From: Peromyscus leucopus
Lineage: Eukaryota > Chordata > Mammalia > Rodentia > Cricetidae
Reading direction: 5' to 3'
DNA: 64,000 nucleotides
Assembly: GCF_004664715.2 (NCBI RefSeq)
Contig: NC_051068.1
Span: 10,594,298-10,658,297, forward strand
A program made the position numbers and the translations under genes. The notes below the pieces were generated by a model. The model saw only the letters and a program-made list of their open reading frames with translations. It was not told where the DNA came from and did no database searches. Positions 48,000-59,062 of this stretch are shown in pieces (position 1 is the stretch's first letter; each line of letters opens with the position of its first letter).

Positions 48000-48178
48000 C
48001 CTATAGACCCAGCTGGCCTTGCTCTTTTGTAGCCAAGGACCTTAAACTTCTGAGCTTCCTGACTCCACACCTCAAGTGCTGAGATTCCAGTAATGAACCA
48101 CCGCACCCAGTTTATGTAGTTCTGGGGGAGAGCCTAGTGATTAATCCATGCTACATTTACCAGCATCCCCAGCCTCAT
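48000..48178 (-). mobile_element. B4-type SINE (ID-B1 fusion), antisense
   Basis: CAGCTGGCCTTGCTCTTTTG and CACCTCAAGTGCTGAGATTC ... AACCACCGCACCCAG form the B1-like half; GAGAGCCTAGTGATTAATCC and ACCAGCATCCCCAGCC form the ID-like half complement. Classic B4 order, diverged. Confidence 0.8.
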
Positions 48179-48231
48179 TTTGAATTTTTTAGATAATAAT
48201 TTAAATTTGTATTTTGTTTCTCAATAAAAAC

Positions 48232-48390
48232 TGTTCAGGACAAGTGAGATGACCAATGGGTAAGGCTTGATAACCCAAGTTTGATCCATGGGACCCACAG
48301 GGCAGAGAGAGAGAATAAACTCCCACAAGTTGTCCTTAGACATTTATGCATACATGAGACACATGCACACACAGACACACACACACACAG

Positions 48391-48475
<85 letters not shown>
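48232..48475 (+). mobile_element. B3-type SINE ending in CA/GA arrays
   Basis: AGGACAAGTGAGATGACCAA TGGGTAAGGC is the head, CAAGTTTGATCCATGGGACC CACAGGG the B-box region, and ACTCCCACAAGTTGTCCTTA the body. Its tail has become (CA)n (48374-48419) and (GA)n (48420-48475). It lies 54 bp from an antisense B4. Confidence 0.85.
48374..48475. repeat. (CA)n(GA)n compound microsatellite
   Basis: About 22 CA units with one AGA break, then about 28 GA units. Frames of 72-80 codons across it are artefacts. Confidence 0.97.
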
Positions 48476-48478
<3 letters not shown>

Positions 48479-49159
48479 CACTCAGAACAATTTAAAAACT
48501 ACTTAGTGTTTTCTCATTGGTGAAGTATGTCTAATATCTATTATTAGTATGATGTATAGTTGTGGACTCTTTTCTTCTCTCAGAAATCCATATAAGCTAG
48601 GAAGGACTAGCTTATATGACAAGCAGTGAGTTTGACAACATTACTCAAATAGTCCTTTTTCCAGAAAGAAGGCATGCTAAACCAGCAACTCTCCAAGGAC
48701 AGGACGTGGCTGGAGCACTGTGCACAGAGGACAAGCTTCTCAGTAGAGCCCTTAGTTGTCTTCATTAAATCAAGTAGCATTAGAATTTCCACTTCCCATT
48801 GCTATATACACAGCAAAACACAACCTCTATTCACTTCAGTGGAGGAAATAGATCTGGTTTCATGCAGTTCTGAGGTACCTGTAAATTGATTAAATTTTGC
48901 ACACTTGAAAAGCACTTTGACTAAGATCCTTGTATGTGAGTGCAGCAGAGCTCTTCAGACTGTCTTTCCATTGTTGGTCATTGATTATAATCCCTTGAAT
49001 GAGGAGAAAATAGTCACATTTTAAGTAGACACCTAATAGTAAGTAAATGTGGCTTCCCAGTCCTTGTTATAATCCAAATGTTTGCTGTATGACCTTGTCT
49101 AATATACCTAAATTTTATGATTATCTATTTCCACATTATTAAAAAGATAGTAATTGGTA
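48476..49159. other. Unique interval
   Basis: No gene or repeat recognised; a small domain-less frame on each strand. Confidence 0.5.
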
Positions 49160-49375
49160 TTGGTGCCCATAAGATGACTCAGCAGGTAAAAACACTTGTT
49201 GCTAAGCCTAATGACCAGGGTTTAATTTCTGAATGCCATATGATAGAAGGAGAAAACCAACCCCAATCCTCTGACCTCCACACACATGCTATAGCATGTG
49301 TATGCATGTGCACACCCACTCCCACACACATTTGAATGCATGTGCTCATGCACATACATGGTAAATAAACAATAT
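49160..49375 (+). mobile_element. B3-type SINE
   Basis: Head CCCATAAGATGACTCAGCAG GTAAAAACACTTG, body CTGAATGCCATATGATAGAA GGAG, ATCCTCTGACCTCCACACAC and a CA/TG-rich tail leading to GGTAAATAAACAAT and the TTAA array. Confidence 0.85.
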
Positions 49376-49410
49376 GTTAATTAATTAATTAATTAATTAA
49401 TTAATTAATT
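49376..49410. repeat. (TTAA)n array
   Basis: Eight to nine uninterrupted TTAA units forming the tail of the B3 copy. Each unit is a palindrome, so the array is fully self-complementary and cruciform-prone; TTAA is also the piggyBac target site. Confidence 0.95.
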
Positions 49411-50374
49411 TTTACATAAAAGTTAATGAAAAGAAGGACAATGCTTCTTTGGTCAATAGTAGATAATCCTCATCTCCAGGCATAGACAATATGGAGAGTT
49501 AAAGAAAGCATGTATTGTAAAGGTTTACGAAATCATATCTGTGTGTTTCATGACATTTAAATACCTCATTGGTAAATCTTCCATATGACTGACAGGTCTA
49601 CAGACTCTCTAGGCACATTGTGCTCCCAGGGCAGCAGACCCTGCAGATACTCAGGTTGTGTTTCTTGCCCTATTCCTGTTATTCTTGTGACTTTAAGTTC
49701 AGTGTGAGCATTATTGCTTATAGCGAACTCAGGTTCCAATAGTTATTCATCCTATCTACCTGCAGCAGGATTTAAAATGAAGTTTGGGTCAGGGACAGAG
49801 TGGACAGTAGAATTGCTAATCTAAGGATGGGATATATGCTTAGAATTATTCCTTGTGCTGAAGAACAGATGAGAGACAGTGGAAGACCACATGTTTGCCA
49901 GTAGTCTTTTTTAATTACCTTCTACATTGAAGGTAGTTTTTTGTAGGCTACATGTCCCTTTCTCAGACCCTTCTAGCAAAGTTCATAGGATAAGCACTGT
50001 ACTATTTCAACTCCATCTTCAAGAGCAGAAAGTTGAATGGGGTAGCTTAGGCTATGTGTTCTATTTTAAATCTGTTTTGGAGTGTTTGGAAGACTTTATA
50101 GCTAAGACCACTAGTTCTTGATAAGACAGAGATTTTTCTATGTGCATCAAAAAGTGTGAGCAATAATTTGTCTCTGCTTATTCCACTCTCACTCCCACTA
50201 GCCCCATCCATTTGGATATGGCATCATCTAGGCATGTGCCCTTAGGTAGGCAGAGGGAGCATTTCTAATTAGCCATTCATGCATATTGAAAGAGAGATCT
50301 AAATATCTCTTCACTTAATTTAGCATACATTAAAAAATACTACAGATCACAGCGTCCTTAACTTCCCCCAACTT
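49411..50374. other. Unique interval
   Basis: No gene or repeat recognised. Confidence 0.5.
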
Positions 50375-50502
50375 TTTAAATTGAGACAAGGTCTTAGCTA
50401 GTCCAGGGTGGCCTCAAACTCATAAGGATGTCCTTGGATATTATGGAGGATGACTTTGAATTTCTGATCCTTCACCTCTATTTCCCAAGTGTCACAACAC
50501 CT
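50375..50502 (-). mobile_element. Old B1-type SINE, antisense, with internal insertion
   Basis: TGAGACAAGGTCTTAGCTAG TCCAGGGTGGCCTCAAACTC is the complement of the B1 right half; CTGATCCTTCACCTCTATTT CCCAAGTGT continues toward the left half. About 35 extra bases (around 50428-50458) separate the halves, as in some B1/B4 relatives. Confidence 0.7.
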
Positions 50503-50977
50503 TGGTAGATTTTACATTCTCTGTATATTTGTATGAATATTATAGTAACACTCACATATTGATACTGAGTGACCTTATTTCTCATAAAAAAAATTTCAGA
50601 AGCCCCCAAATCAGTAAATTCATTGGGCTGATCACAATAATTTCTGTTTTGATTCACTTGAAAGCATGTTCTCTTAAGTTAAACAAATATTTAAGTATAA
50701 AAAATTCTGACCAATGCATTCAACACATTTTGTGAACTTTTCCCTTCTTTCTTTCTAAACTTGGTTTGGGGAAATACACACACATATTTTGCCAAGAACT
50801 TGCCTCTTAATGTTTAATCTTGTGGCTTTCAGGGGAAATCTAATTTGTATCCTTCATTCATGCTCAGCTCAACAGATTGTTGCACTGTTAGCCAAGTGCT
50901 AGATGGCCTTACGGCCCACGGGACTTTTGGGTTTCTTAATTCTCTATGGGCCCCAATTGCTTTGCTTCTGAGTCTCT

Positions 50978-51001
50978 GATTGGTCACAAACTTGACCAAT
51001 C
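50978..51001. repeat. Perfect 9-bp inverted repeat with CCAAT/ATTGG arms
   Basis: GATTGGTCA (50978-50986), a 6-base loop, then TGACCAATC (50993-51001). Each arm contains a CCAAT-box core (ATTGG or CCAAT), the binding site of NF-Y. Confidence 0.8.
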
Positions 51002-51011
51002 AAGTTTTAAA

Positions 51012-51037
51012 CTTAACCCAATAATAATTGAGTTAAG
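51012..51037. repeat. 11-bp inverted repeat, one mismatch, 4-base loop
   Basis: CTTAACCCAAT (51012-51022), loop AATA, then ATTGAGTTAAG (51027-51037). Arms pair at 10 of 11 positions. It follows the first inverted repeat after 10 bp and again contains CCAAT-like text. Confidence 0.8.
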
Positions 51038-52689
51038 CTTATTATTCCATTTCTTACTGAGAGGTATATTGGGATCAATCGGACTAAGATGACTGCGACA
51101 CTAGATGCTTTAATGCAATAATTGATTTGGTATCTAACTGTGCCTTTTCATGCATGCATGGTAGTGACTGGCACTGGATTGGCACTGAATGTGTTGAGCA
51201 TAGATTTGGAGATCCCAGAATGCCAGGGCAAATCCCTCAAGCAACTCAGACACAGAAACCGATCTTCTGGTTTGCATTCAGGATGGCCACTGACAACCTG
51301 ATCCCTTCTTGCCCTTGCTTTGTGTGTTTGTCCACCCTCTTCTCACTCATGTGCACCCCACTCCTGGCTTTCTTTTTCCATATGTACCTCTTGAACTCCT
51401 AGAACGTACACATAGACAGCAGTGCTGTGTATGATGAGGGACAGAGGAAAGAAAGGACTTCAAAGGTCTCTGCAGGAGCTGACAGTCTCCATCTCCTCTC
51501 ACATCATGCTCTGCGCCTCTAAGATAACTTCCTACCATCTCTTTAGGGTAGATGCCACACTGAGCCCTGGATGAAAGTCCTCCAGTCAGTCATCAGGGAG
51601 TTATAGTTTCCTTCTGGAATTCAGTTTCTACAGTTTGGAGCTCATGTTTCTGACCCCTTAGCAACATTTGTTTTGGTTTGGTTTTTTTTCTACAAGATGT
51701 ATATTTTAAAAAGGGAATGATTAGGGAAAAGGCAGATTATCGGGCATTCTAGTCAAATGTTGCTTCCAGAGGCTTAGAAGAAAATTATGAACCAATGAAA
51801 TAATTATTGAAAACAATTTCTGGCATGTTAGGGATTCCCGAGTGTCCTCAGCATTGTCCTGCCACAAATGATTCTTCCTTCCCCCCTTACCACTCTCTCC
51901 ATGTTTTGCTTGCAATGGCCAGGCCTGGAACCTGCTGCAGTTTCTGCCTGAAGCCTTGTGAGTCACCAGAGCAGCTCAAAGCTTGAGGAAATGTAAAGGG
52001 TCTGCAGAGTGAAAATAAGGGACACGAAGTTCCTGACACCAGAAAAAGCATGCACAGCTTTTCCTACGTATATGAAGAGCTTGGAGACTATAGCATTGCT
52101 CTTATTGACACTAGACTGTCTGTCCTGTTATAGTGTAACTGCACTGCACTATAGCATAGAAGGGTAGCTGAAACAAAATTGTGCCATTTGCTCCATTATG
52201 TCTAAGGGAAAATGAGTTCTAGTTCCCAGGGATAAATACACAGTTGAATTAGTACAATCCTACTCAATGTTTGAGTTGGGAGTTCCTTGTCCTCCACAAA
52301 TCACACAAAGCACAGAGGATTGAGGACATTAAATTTGCCAATATGGGAGCATGGATTCTTACAGCCATTCTTGGACCACAGAATTGGTGATGGCTATATC
52401 TAGTTCACCAGTACATAGATGGAAAGATCAAGGTTCAGAATGGTGAATGAATCTAAGGCTGCCTCAGTTCCTCTATTTACCCTGGCTTTGCATTTAAAAA
52501 AAAATCTAATTGTTCTGTGGAAGACGGCACCGTTCATTATTAATGGAATTTCTTTTCATTCAATTTTGTGGTGTCCACAACAAGATTATAAAAACAATAA
52601 TTTGATTTCTAAATCTTTTCAGTTTCAGCAAGGTTACTTTGTGGAGTTGGAGATAAATGACCAGAAGAAAACTTCACAAAATTAGTGTT

Positions 52690-53010
52690 TACACTTAATC
52701 TGGCAACGAGCTATAATTTGATTGGTAAAAAATTCATTTGGTGTACCTCTGGCCCTTTGCTGCCGGATAATGAAAATTTATATCTGCGTTTCAGACAGCT
52801 GGGGAGGACCTGACAGCTTCGGGGCCGAATGAAAGATGATGTCACGCTGACCCCTGTCAGCATTTCCTCACAGACTGGTTACCCAAAACCCAACAGCAGT
52901 CACACTTTTTCCCCCTGCCAGAGCAGACTTTCATTTTATTTTGGAAGGTTAATGACACTGTAAATCTAATAGGCCATTTTAGTGCCATCGTGTGGATATT
53001 AAAAAATCAT
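52690..53010. promoter_or_regulatory. Candidate conserved non-coding element
   Basis: Repeat-free sequence with a texture often seen in developmental enhancers: CAACGAGCTATAATTTGATT, TGCCGGATAATGAAAATTTA, CTTCGGGGCCGAATGA, and a CRE/AP-1-like TGATGTCACGCTGACC. The palindrome-like TCGGGGCCGA and several retained CpGs are unusual in this AT-rich DNA. It has no open frame of note. No alignment was available, so this is inference. Confidence 0.4.
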
Positions 53011-53284
53011 GTGACCAGTCAGGGCACCATATGTGGAGCTCACTCTTGTCTGATGGCAGCGGTAAGGCGCTATAACAAGGCACCAAGGACAGCCAGTGTT
53101 GGGAATTAATTTCAAAACTACATCTACCTTTACACCAATGGAGAATCTCAGCTGATGATCAGTGCTTGCCATTTGCCTTAATAAGCTGGGTAATATCAGA
53201 TCAATGTTGGACCCCAGAAAAGTCTTCATTACTTGCATAAAATCAGTAACTCACATACCAGGGAACAATACTCCTTCATCAACT
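53011..53284. other. Unique interval continuing the constrained-looking block
   Basis: A 79-codon minus frame (52999-53238) has no recognisable domain. GGCAGCGGTAAGGCGC includes a donor-like GTAAG, but I see no paired acceptor. Confidence 0.45.
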
Positions 53285-53412
53285 TTCTGTGCAGTCCAGT
53301 ACCATAGCCTGTAGCTACTTGTGGCCAGTGGCCCCAGGAATTCAAGTGTTAACTTTATTAAGATTTAAATAGGGGAATGTGTCAGTGGTTGCCAGTTTGG
53401 ACAGCACAAGTT
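53285..53412 (+). mobile_element. Non-autonomous hAT-type DNA transposon fossil
   Basis: TACCATAGCCTGTAGCTACT TGTGGCCAGTGG, then TTTATTAAGATTTAAATAGG and a right end GTGGTTGCCAGTTTGGACAG CACA match the mammalian MER-type element recognisable by 'tagccacatgtggctagtggctac ... ttggacagcac'. The two halves are inverted relative to each other, as expected from its long terminal repeats. Exact family is not assigned. Confidence 0.55.
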
Positions 53413-54199
53413 GGAGCAACTGTGAGATGAGACCAAATTTACCAGAAATTTATGAGGAAATCAATATTCCTTAGGACTCTCACCTGCTTCTCCCTAGATC
53501 TGTTTGGAAGACAAGCTTACTTGGTGACAGAATTGAAATCCAAACATGCATCAGTATAAAACCTTCAGTAGAGTGAAAGCCTATAGAAGCAACCAAGAGA
53601 AACACAAATTCGTGGGACATACACATGAATAATGAATAATGAATAATGAAAAGCCAACAAAGTAAACAAAGTTTCCCCTTTTACTTTTTCTGGGTGCTCT
53701 TCCCTTTGGACACTCAGAGGATACATTGTGATACCTCAGCCCAACTCCTTTCCAGGCAAACCTGAGATACTCCAGTTGCTGTTGCTATCACTCTTGGAAA
53801 CACTGAGTCCTCAGGCAGGAGATCCAAAAGCCCATAACCCCAGCCAATCAAAGGGAATGAAGAGACCAAGATGAGCATCTAACTCAGATACTCCTAAAGC
53901 AAGAAATTGGGAGGGAGGAAGCAGTTCTCTGTGGGTAATGGGGCCATTGATTGTGGAGCCAAACAGAAGTATGTAGAGGGAAACTAGACTCAGTTGTGAG
54001 TTTAGTCCACAATGTTTATTTATTAGGATGTTTTAAAGTGGCTATTTATGATTACCACCTCATGCCATAGGATTATCAGGATGATGTTTCCAATAATTCT
54101 AATGATGAGATCAGTATCTTTGTATACTTTGTATCCTGTTTCAAAAACAATGTAGAATTCTTTGAGTGATTATTTTAATTAATCTTCTCTATGCTGAGA
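53413..54199. other. Unique interval
   Basis: Three tandem 7-bp units GAATAAT at 53627-53648 are the only local repeat. No gene recognised. Confidence 0.5.
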
Positions 54200-54320
54200 C
54201 AGCTCTACCATTTCTCTTTTGTACAGATTACAAATAGGAACAAGTATAAACAAATCTGTTTCTCTCAAGGTCAGGCAGCCAAGAAACGGCAGAAATGGAT
54301 TTTGGATCCAAATAACCCAA
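54200..54320 (+). mobile_element. MIR SINE (right part)
   Basis: TTTTGTACAGATTACAAATA GGAACAAG, CTCAAGGTCAGGCAGCCAAG AAACGGCAGAAATGGATTTT GGATCC follow the MIR right half ('acagatgaggaaactg ... aaggtcacacagc ... ggcagagctgggattcgaaccc'). Confidence 0.65.
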
Positions 54321-56539
54321 CTAACTGTGGAATCTATACTATGAAACACTTTCCTATCTTGTATCTTTCATTGTGTTCACTCTCAAACCTCATTGGCTGA
54401 TTCATGTGTTTAGCAAAGGCACTGTAGGGCAGGCACTATTTTAGTCAATAAAACTGAAAAATGTCTGTCCCCTTGGACTTTCAGCTTCCAATGATGAAGA
54501 CAGAAAAGGAAAAAGTTACAAACAGTATGTAGGTTTTTATATTGAAATAATTGTTAGGAGGAAAAGAACCAGCCCAAGAAGAGGGACACTGAGAGCCAGC
54601 AGGAAGGAGAAATGGACAAAATAAAGTCCAGGCAGAGGAAATTTCACTGAAAGGTAATATTTTGAGAAACGAAGCAAGCAAATTTTAAATTCCATATGAA
54701 GTCTCTAGTCTTTCATGAAGAAGGGAACTAGCTATAAATTCACCGGGTCAGCTGGAGAGTGATCTCCCTAAGAGTCCAGTAAAAGATGTGAGATAGGGTG
54801 AAAGGCCACTGGAGGCAAAGTGAAAAATAGCAAATGTCTCTCTCTGTGTGTCCATGAAGTTTCCAACTTTTGATCCCGTGACACTTCAGTGTCTGCTTTG
54901 ACAAGAAGGGGACGGGGAGGCACCAAATCTCACCGTTATTCAGCATGCTGAAGTCCCCTTCTGGTGGACCACACAGACACCAGACACTCAGAGCCTGGGA
55001 GGGCTTCAGAGTAGAAAGTGCATATGTGAAACTCCATGGGTAAAGATGGGAGACTTGTGTGGAAAGCGTGGAAGATTTCTCTGCTGAGCTGGAAGGCTTG
55101 CCTACCTGAAGCCTCAGCCATTGTCAACTTAAATTAAATATTGTTCAGCATTCTCCATCAAAATGAGATTCCATGATCAATTAATCAGAGAAACTTGGAA
55201 TTCCCGAAATGCATTTAAACAGGAAGTTGCAGTCTTTGTGTGTGCCTGGAACAGAATGCTGAAGAAATGAAAGCTTGTAGCTTATGGCCTTATTATTTAA
55301 GTGCAAGAAAAGAAATTTTCCTCCTCTGACAAACTATTGTTGAGTTTATTTATTTGAAGTTTTAAATTTTTTGTTTAATTTTATTTTTTTGAGGGGAATT
55401 TAATACTCAAGTACTACATTTACATCATTTCCATACTGGGTTTGGAGGGCCCATGCCTGAGACTCCAGGCTGTGGGCTGTATCTGAGGGACATTCCCTGC
55501 CCCCTGCCATGCCACAGATGCAGAGCGCTCCTTGGACTTCAAAACCCTCCAGTCAAAAAGGAAGTGTCCTTTTGTGATGCCTGGCATCACTTCCTGTTTT
55601 TCCTTATCAACTTGTAACATGGTTGGGATCACAGGCCTGTGGGAACTTCCCCTGCTTCAATCAGTCCCTGGGGCTTTGAGTGTCCACCCTGTTTTTTGGG
55701 GACTTCTCTCTAAAGAGCAACAGAGTCTGATTGTAAATTAAGTTCCCCTCCCGTCTTCTCAATCCCTGAAAATCTCATCTTTCTACAGTTATTTCATTTT
55801 TCTTTCCAGAATGCCATGCAGTGTTGAGTAAATGTGTATTTTTTCTATAACTACAAATTCCTTAGTTGATTTTTCAACAAAATTTATTTTAAAACAGTAG
55901 TATTTCTCTTCTCTCTAAAATAAAATTGTAACTTCTCTCCTAGGTTCTCAACCAATAAGGTACTATTACTAAAATTTTAGTGGTTTGTGATTTATAGTTT
56001 TTAAATTATTGATGTCAAAGCATTAGTTTCACTGTTAATTTATTTTAAAAATAATGTTTAATTAGATAGAGTAAGACTTTAGAATGTGCAGTGAAATTGT
56101 CGGTACCTAGGTCATGTTATAAATGCCTATTATATTTGTGGATGAATGAGATAGATAACCTTATGTTGATAACTTTATAACTTTCAAATCATAGGCCAAT
56201 ATATTTAAGTATTTTATGTATGGCTATATTAATTGTGTTCAATTTCCAAAATTGGTTAAAATTTTATTAATTCCTTTATCCTGGACTCCAGCAGTGTTAC
56301 CATGAATGATAACATTCTAGGTTATCCCATACATGAAATGTGATGCTGTGCAGAGTTTTCACCCCTTGAATGTCTTTCTCTGTTCAAAAAATACTATATT
56401 AAAGCCAAACAAAGACTCAAAGAAATAAGACAAAATCTAATTGTGGTACACTCATGCAGAGGAGAGGGAAGTCTCTGTGAAAGTCAAATGGAAGTGTAGC
56501 CCGTGTTTGCTCTGCCATCAAAATTCCTGTCATGGGGCT
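54321..56539. other. Repeat-poor unique block
   Basis: No transposon or gene recognised. Opposing 69-70 codon frames at 55420-55741 are complementary chance frames in a GC-richer patch. 55780-56450 is strongly AT-rich. Confidence 0.45.
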
Positions 56540-56625
56540 TTAGGAGTAACTTAGTCGGTGATAGCTGTGCGAGTATGAGGACCTGAGTTCGAACCTTCAG
56601 AACCCATGTAAGATGCTAAACACAT

Positions 56626-56670
<45 letters not shown>

Positions 56671-56880
56671 CTCTACTCTCCGCACTGGCGAGGTCTGGCA
56701 GGAAGGCCCCTGGGCTCCATGGCTAATCAGTTCATACAAATGAGTCTAGCTCAAGATTCAATAAGAAATCATGAATCACAAAAAAGCAAGATGAGAGAGA
56801 TTGAAGAAGACATGTACACTAACCTCTGGCCTCCACACATGAACAAGTCTGTGTACATGCACACACTCACAGAGCCACAT
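56540..56880 (+). mobile_element. Composite tRNA-head/B1-like SINE with internal GT array
   Basis: Head-derived TGTGCGAGTATGAGGACCTG AGTTCGAACC (B-box intact), then AACCCATGTAAGATGCTAAA CACATGG, a (GT)n array, the B1-like insert GGTCTGGCAGGAAGGCCCCT, ATGAGTCTAGCTCAAGATTC, and the 3' block ACTAACCTCTGGCCTCCACA. This sense copy shows the same architecture as the antisense copies at 18.5-19.0 kb and 41.0 kb. The 134-codon plus frame across it is a by-product. Confidence 0.75.
56627..56669. repeat. (GT)n microsatellite
   Basis: About 21 GT units inside the composite SINE. Confidence 0.97.
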
Positions 56881-57726
56881 CATTTTGTTATGAGTCCATC
56901 CTACACATGTCAGGTTCTGGGTATCTGCATTGTAGATCATCCACTCTTTTCCTTTGTACTGAGGGAAGTCAAGATCAACCTGTTGAAAATGGGAAGTCAG
57001 CTTTTCTGCCTAGTGAAAACCCTGTGCTTTTGAGACTATTAATAGAGGCTGGGCTGCCCTCTTGTAGACTGTTATGGCTTAAATTATGGGATCATATATT
57101 TATTTTGTTTCAAGTACCCCTGTCAGTAGTGAACATGAAGATTGCTTAATGGGCATTTTGGAGAGAGATAACACTGTCCATTATTATAAACACACTCACA
57201 GCCATTTTTACTTCCAATATCTGCATACCTCCTTTCCAAAATTGAAATTATGTTTTTGTAGTTTTATAAAACCTTTTTCTCATGCAACCATGCACCATGA
57301 ACTTTTAATAATGTTTTCCCCAGCACTGAAAAATCCTTGTTCATGAGGACTATTTAAACACTGTATTGTATGAGTGCAGTAAGTAGAAACATAAACTTGG
57401 TGGCAGTTGACCTTTGTAGCCTCTAATGTACATGTTTAAAAAGACCAAGTGAGCATTGCTGTTATTCATCCTTACTTTAGAAATAGTACAGAGATACATG
57501 CAGAAAGCTGGAGGCAAGCCAAAGGGTCTCAGGACCTGGGCAATCTGGTGTCCAGAGGTCAGATATCACTTGGGAGCTGTGGGATTAATGCTCCTGTACC
57601 TAAACACCACAGGAAATGACACAGTGGATTTCTGTCCCACAAATCCTACATAAGTCAAAAATGATTGCAGTGAGCTTGGTTAGAACAGTAAACCTTTTGA
57701 TAAAAACAAAGATAGGTGGTGCTCAT
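56881..57726. other. Unique interval
   Basis: No gene or repeat recognised; overlapping 60-90 codon frames without domains. Confidence 0.5.
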
Positions 57727-57838
57727 CCCGCGTCAGACGATGACAGCCGCAGTGACTCTCTCCGGCCTACGTTTAGTCAAGTCTGAAGGTAGCGGTCAGC
57801 ACAGCAGCCAGCGAGTTTTTCATTGTGTAACAAACACG
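57727..57838. promoter_or_regulatory. Second small CpG cluster
   Basis: Nine CpGs in about 112 bp (CCCGCGTCAGACGATGAC, CAGCCGCAG, CTCCGGCCTACG, GTAGCGGTC, CAGCGAG, ACACGAGG) within CpG-poor flanks. TGACG-type half-sites are nearby. It could be a conserved element or a fragment of old coding sequence; a 62-codon plus frame runs from 57716 to 57904 without a recognisable domain. Confidence 0.4.
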
Positions 57839-58702
57839 AGGTGGAAGCACTCTGAGCTGCCTCTGCTCAGGGGTCCAGGAAAATTAAGGTTGACACTAAA
57901 ATAACTTTGGCTCCCATACAACTCACAGCAAATGCTAAATAATGAAAAAATATGTCTTTTTTGCTCTAAAATTTTCTGGGTTGTGAGAAAATGCGGAGCA
58001 TAAATCATATCAAACCATTTCTGGCATTAGGCCTTCAGGATGCATTTGTTTGAAATCAGGGGCCAAATTGCCTGGAAGAGTGAAAACCACTAGATGCCAG
58101 GTGAGGCAGGATGCCAAGTTTGGACCCAACACGTAATTTCTAGAGAGATCCATGGGCATGATGACTCCAGATTACCTTCAAAGTGGTTCCCTTGAATTGA
58201 GATTGTAAATTAACAGGGCCAGGCCTTCTGTAGGCTACAGAGTACTTTAGTCCCTCTGTTCTTACTTTAGTGAGCAAAGAAAACTATTGTTCTGTTGTGG
58301 CTACAGTGGTCCCAGGGAGGGCTGGGATGGATTTTGTAATGTTGGGAAAGGAGCCACGTCCAGTGTTTAGGCAGGATTAAGGAAGAGCTTCCATAGCCAG
58401 AGTGAAAATGTCAAGGGATCTAACTTCACCAAAGAACAGGCATTGGAGCTGGCTTCTGTTTTCACAAGTGTGCACGACCATCTTGAAGAGGTGCCAGGCA
58501 TCAGCTGTTCCCAGTGAGTAAGGGCATATAAGAGGCAAAATCCAGCAATTTATTAGCAAATAAATGTTTTGAAAGAAATGGAAGATTTCCACAGATCTGC
58601 ACTTAAATTCACCAGAAGTGATTAATCCTTATGTTCCATTTTCTTTTTTTGTTAAAGGTCAGTTTTACGCACCATGTAAAATCACTTGTTCAGAAGAAAG
58701 TC

Positions 58703-58778
58703 TTTTTTTTTTTTTTTTTCAAAAAAGAAAAAGGAGAAGGGTGGGGGAGACAGGGAGAGAAAAAAAAGAGGGGAGAGA
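58703..58778. repeat. Poly-T followed by purine-rich tract
   Basis: About 18 T, then an AAAAAAG/GGGAGAG purine run of about 55 bp. The T and A runs are partly self-complementary. Confidence 0.8.
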
Positions 58779-59022
58779 AAATAGGCCTCCTGGAAAATAC
58801 TTTATTTGGCTTCTTTCATGGTATTTGTTTGTTTTAGGGAAAAATATGCTATGTGAAATATTGTGCAAAATTAGTTGGAGTAGAATAATAATTGAATGAG
58901 TGTGACTATTTTCAGTAGTTGGTAGTAACTGTGTAAAAACCACCCTGGTGTTTGTAATGTTCTTGGCAGAAAGCCTGGGTGTTATCTAAATTGTCATATT
59001 TCTCTGATTGTTGCTAATTCTG

Positions 59023-59062
59023 AACACACAGACACACACACACACATACAAACACACACACC
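59023..59062. repeat. (CA)n interrupted microsatellite
   Basis: CA units broken by GA and TA/AA steps. Confidence 0.9.

Larger units (their letters stand above)
50503..52689. other. Repeat-poor unique block with inverted repeats
   Basis: No SINE or gene recognised. The notable structure is the pair of inverted repeats at 50978-51037 listed separately. A 91-codon plus frame at 51127-51402 and others lack known domains. Confidence 0.45.

Noticed and set aside
53627..53648. Three direct 7-bp repeats as a possible CRISPR-like or regulatory array
   Set aside because: Only GAATAAT three times without spacers; ordinary slippage. CRISPR arrays do not occur in this type of genome.
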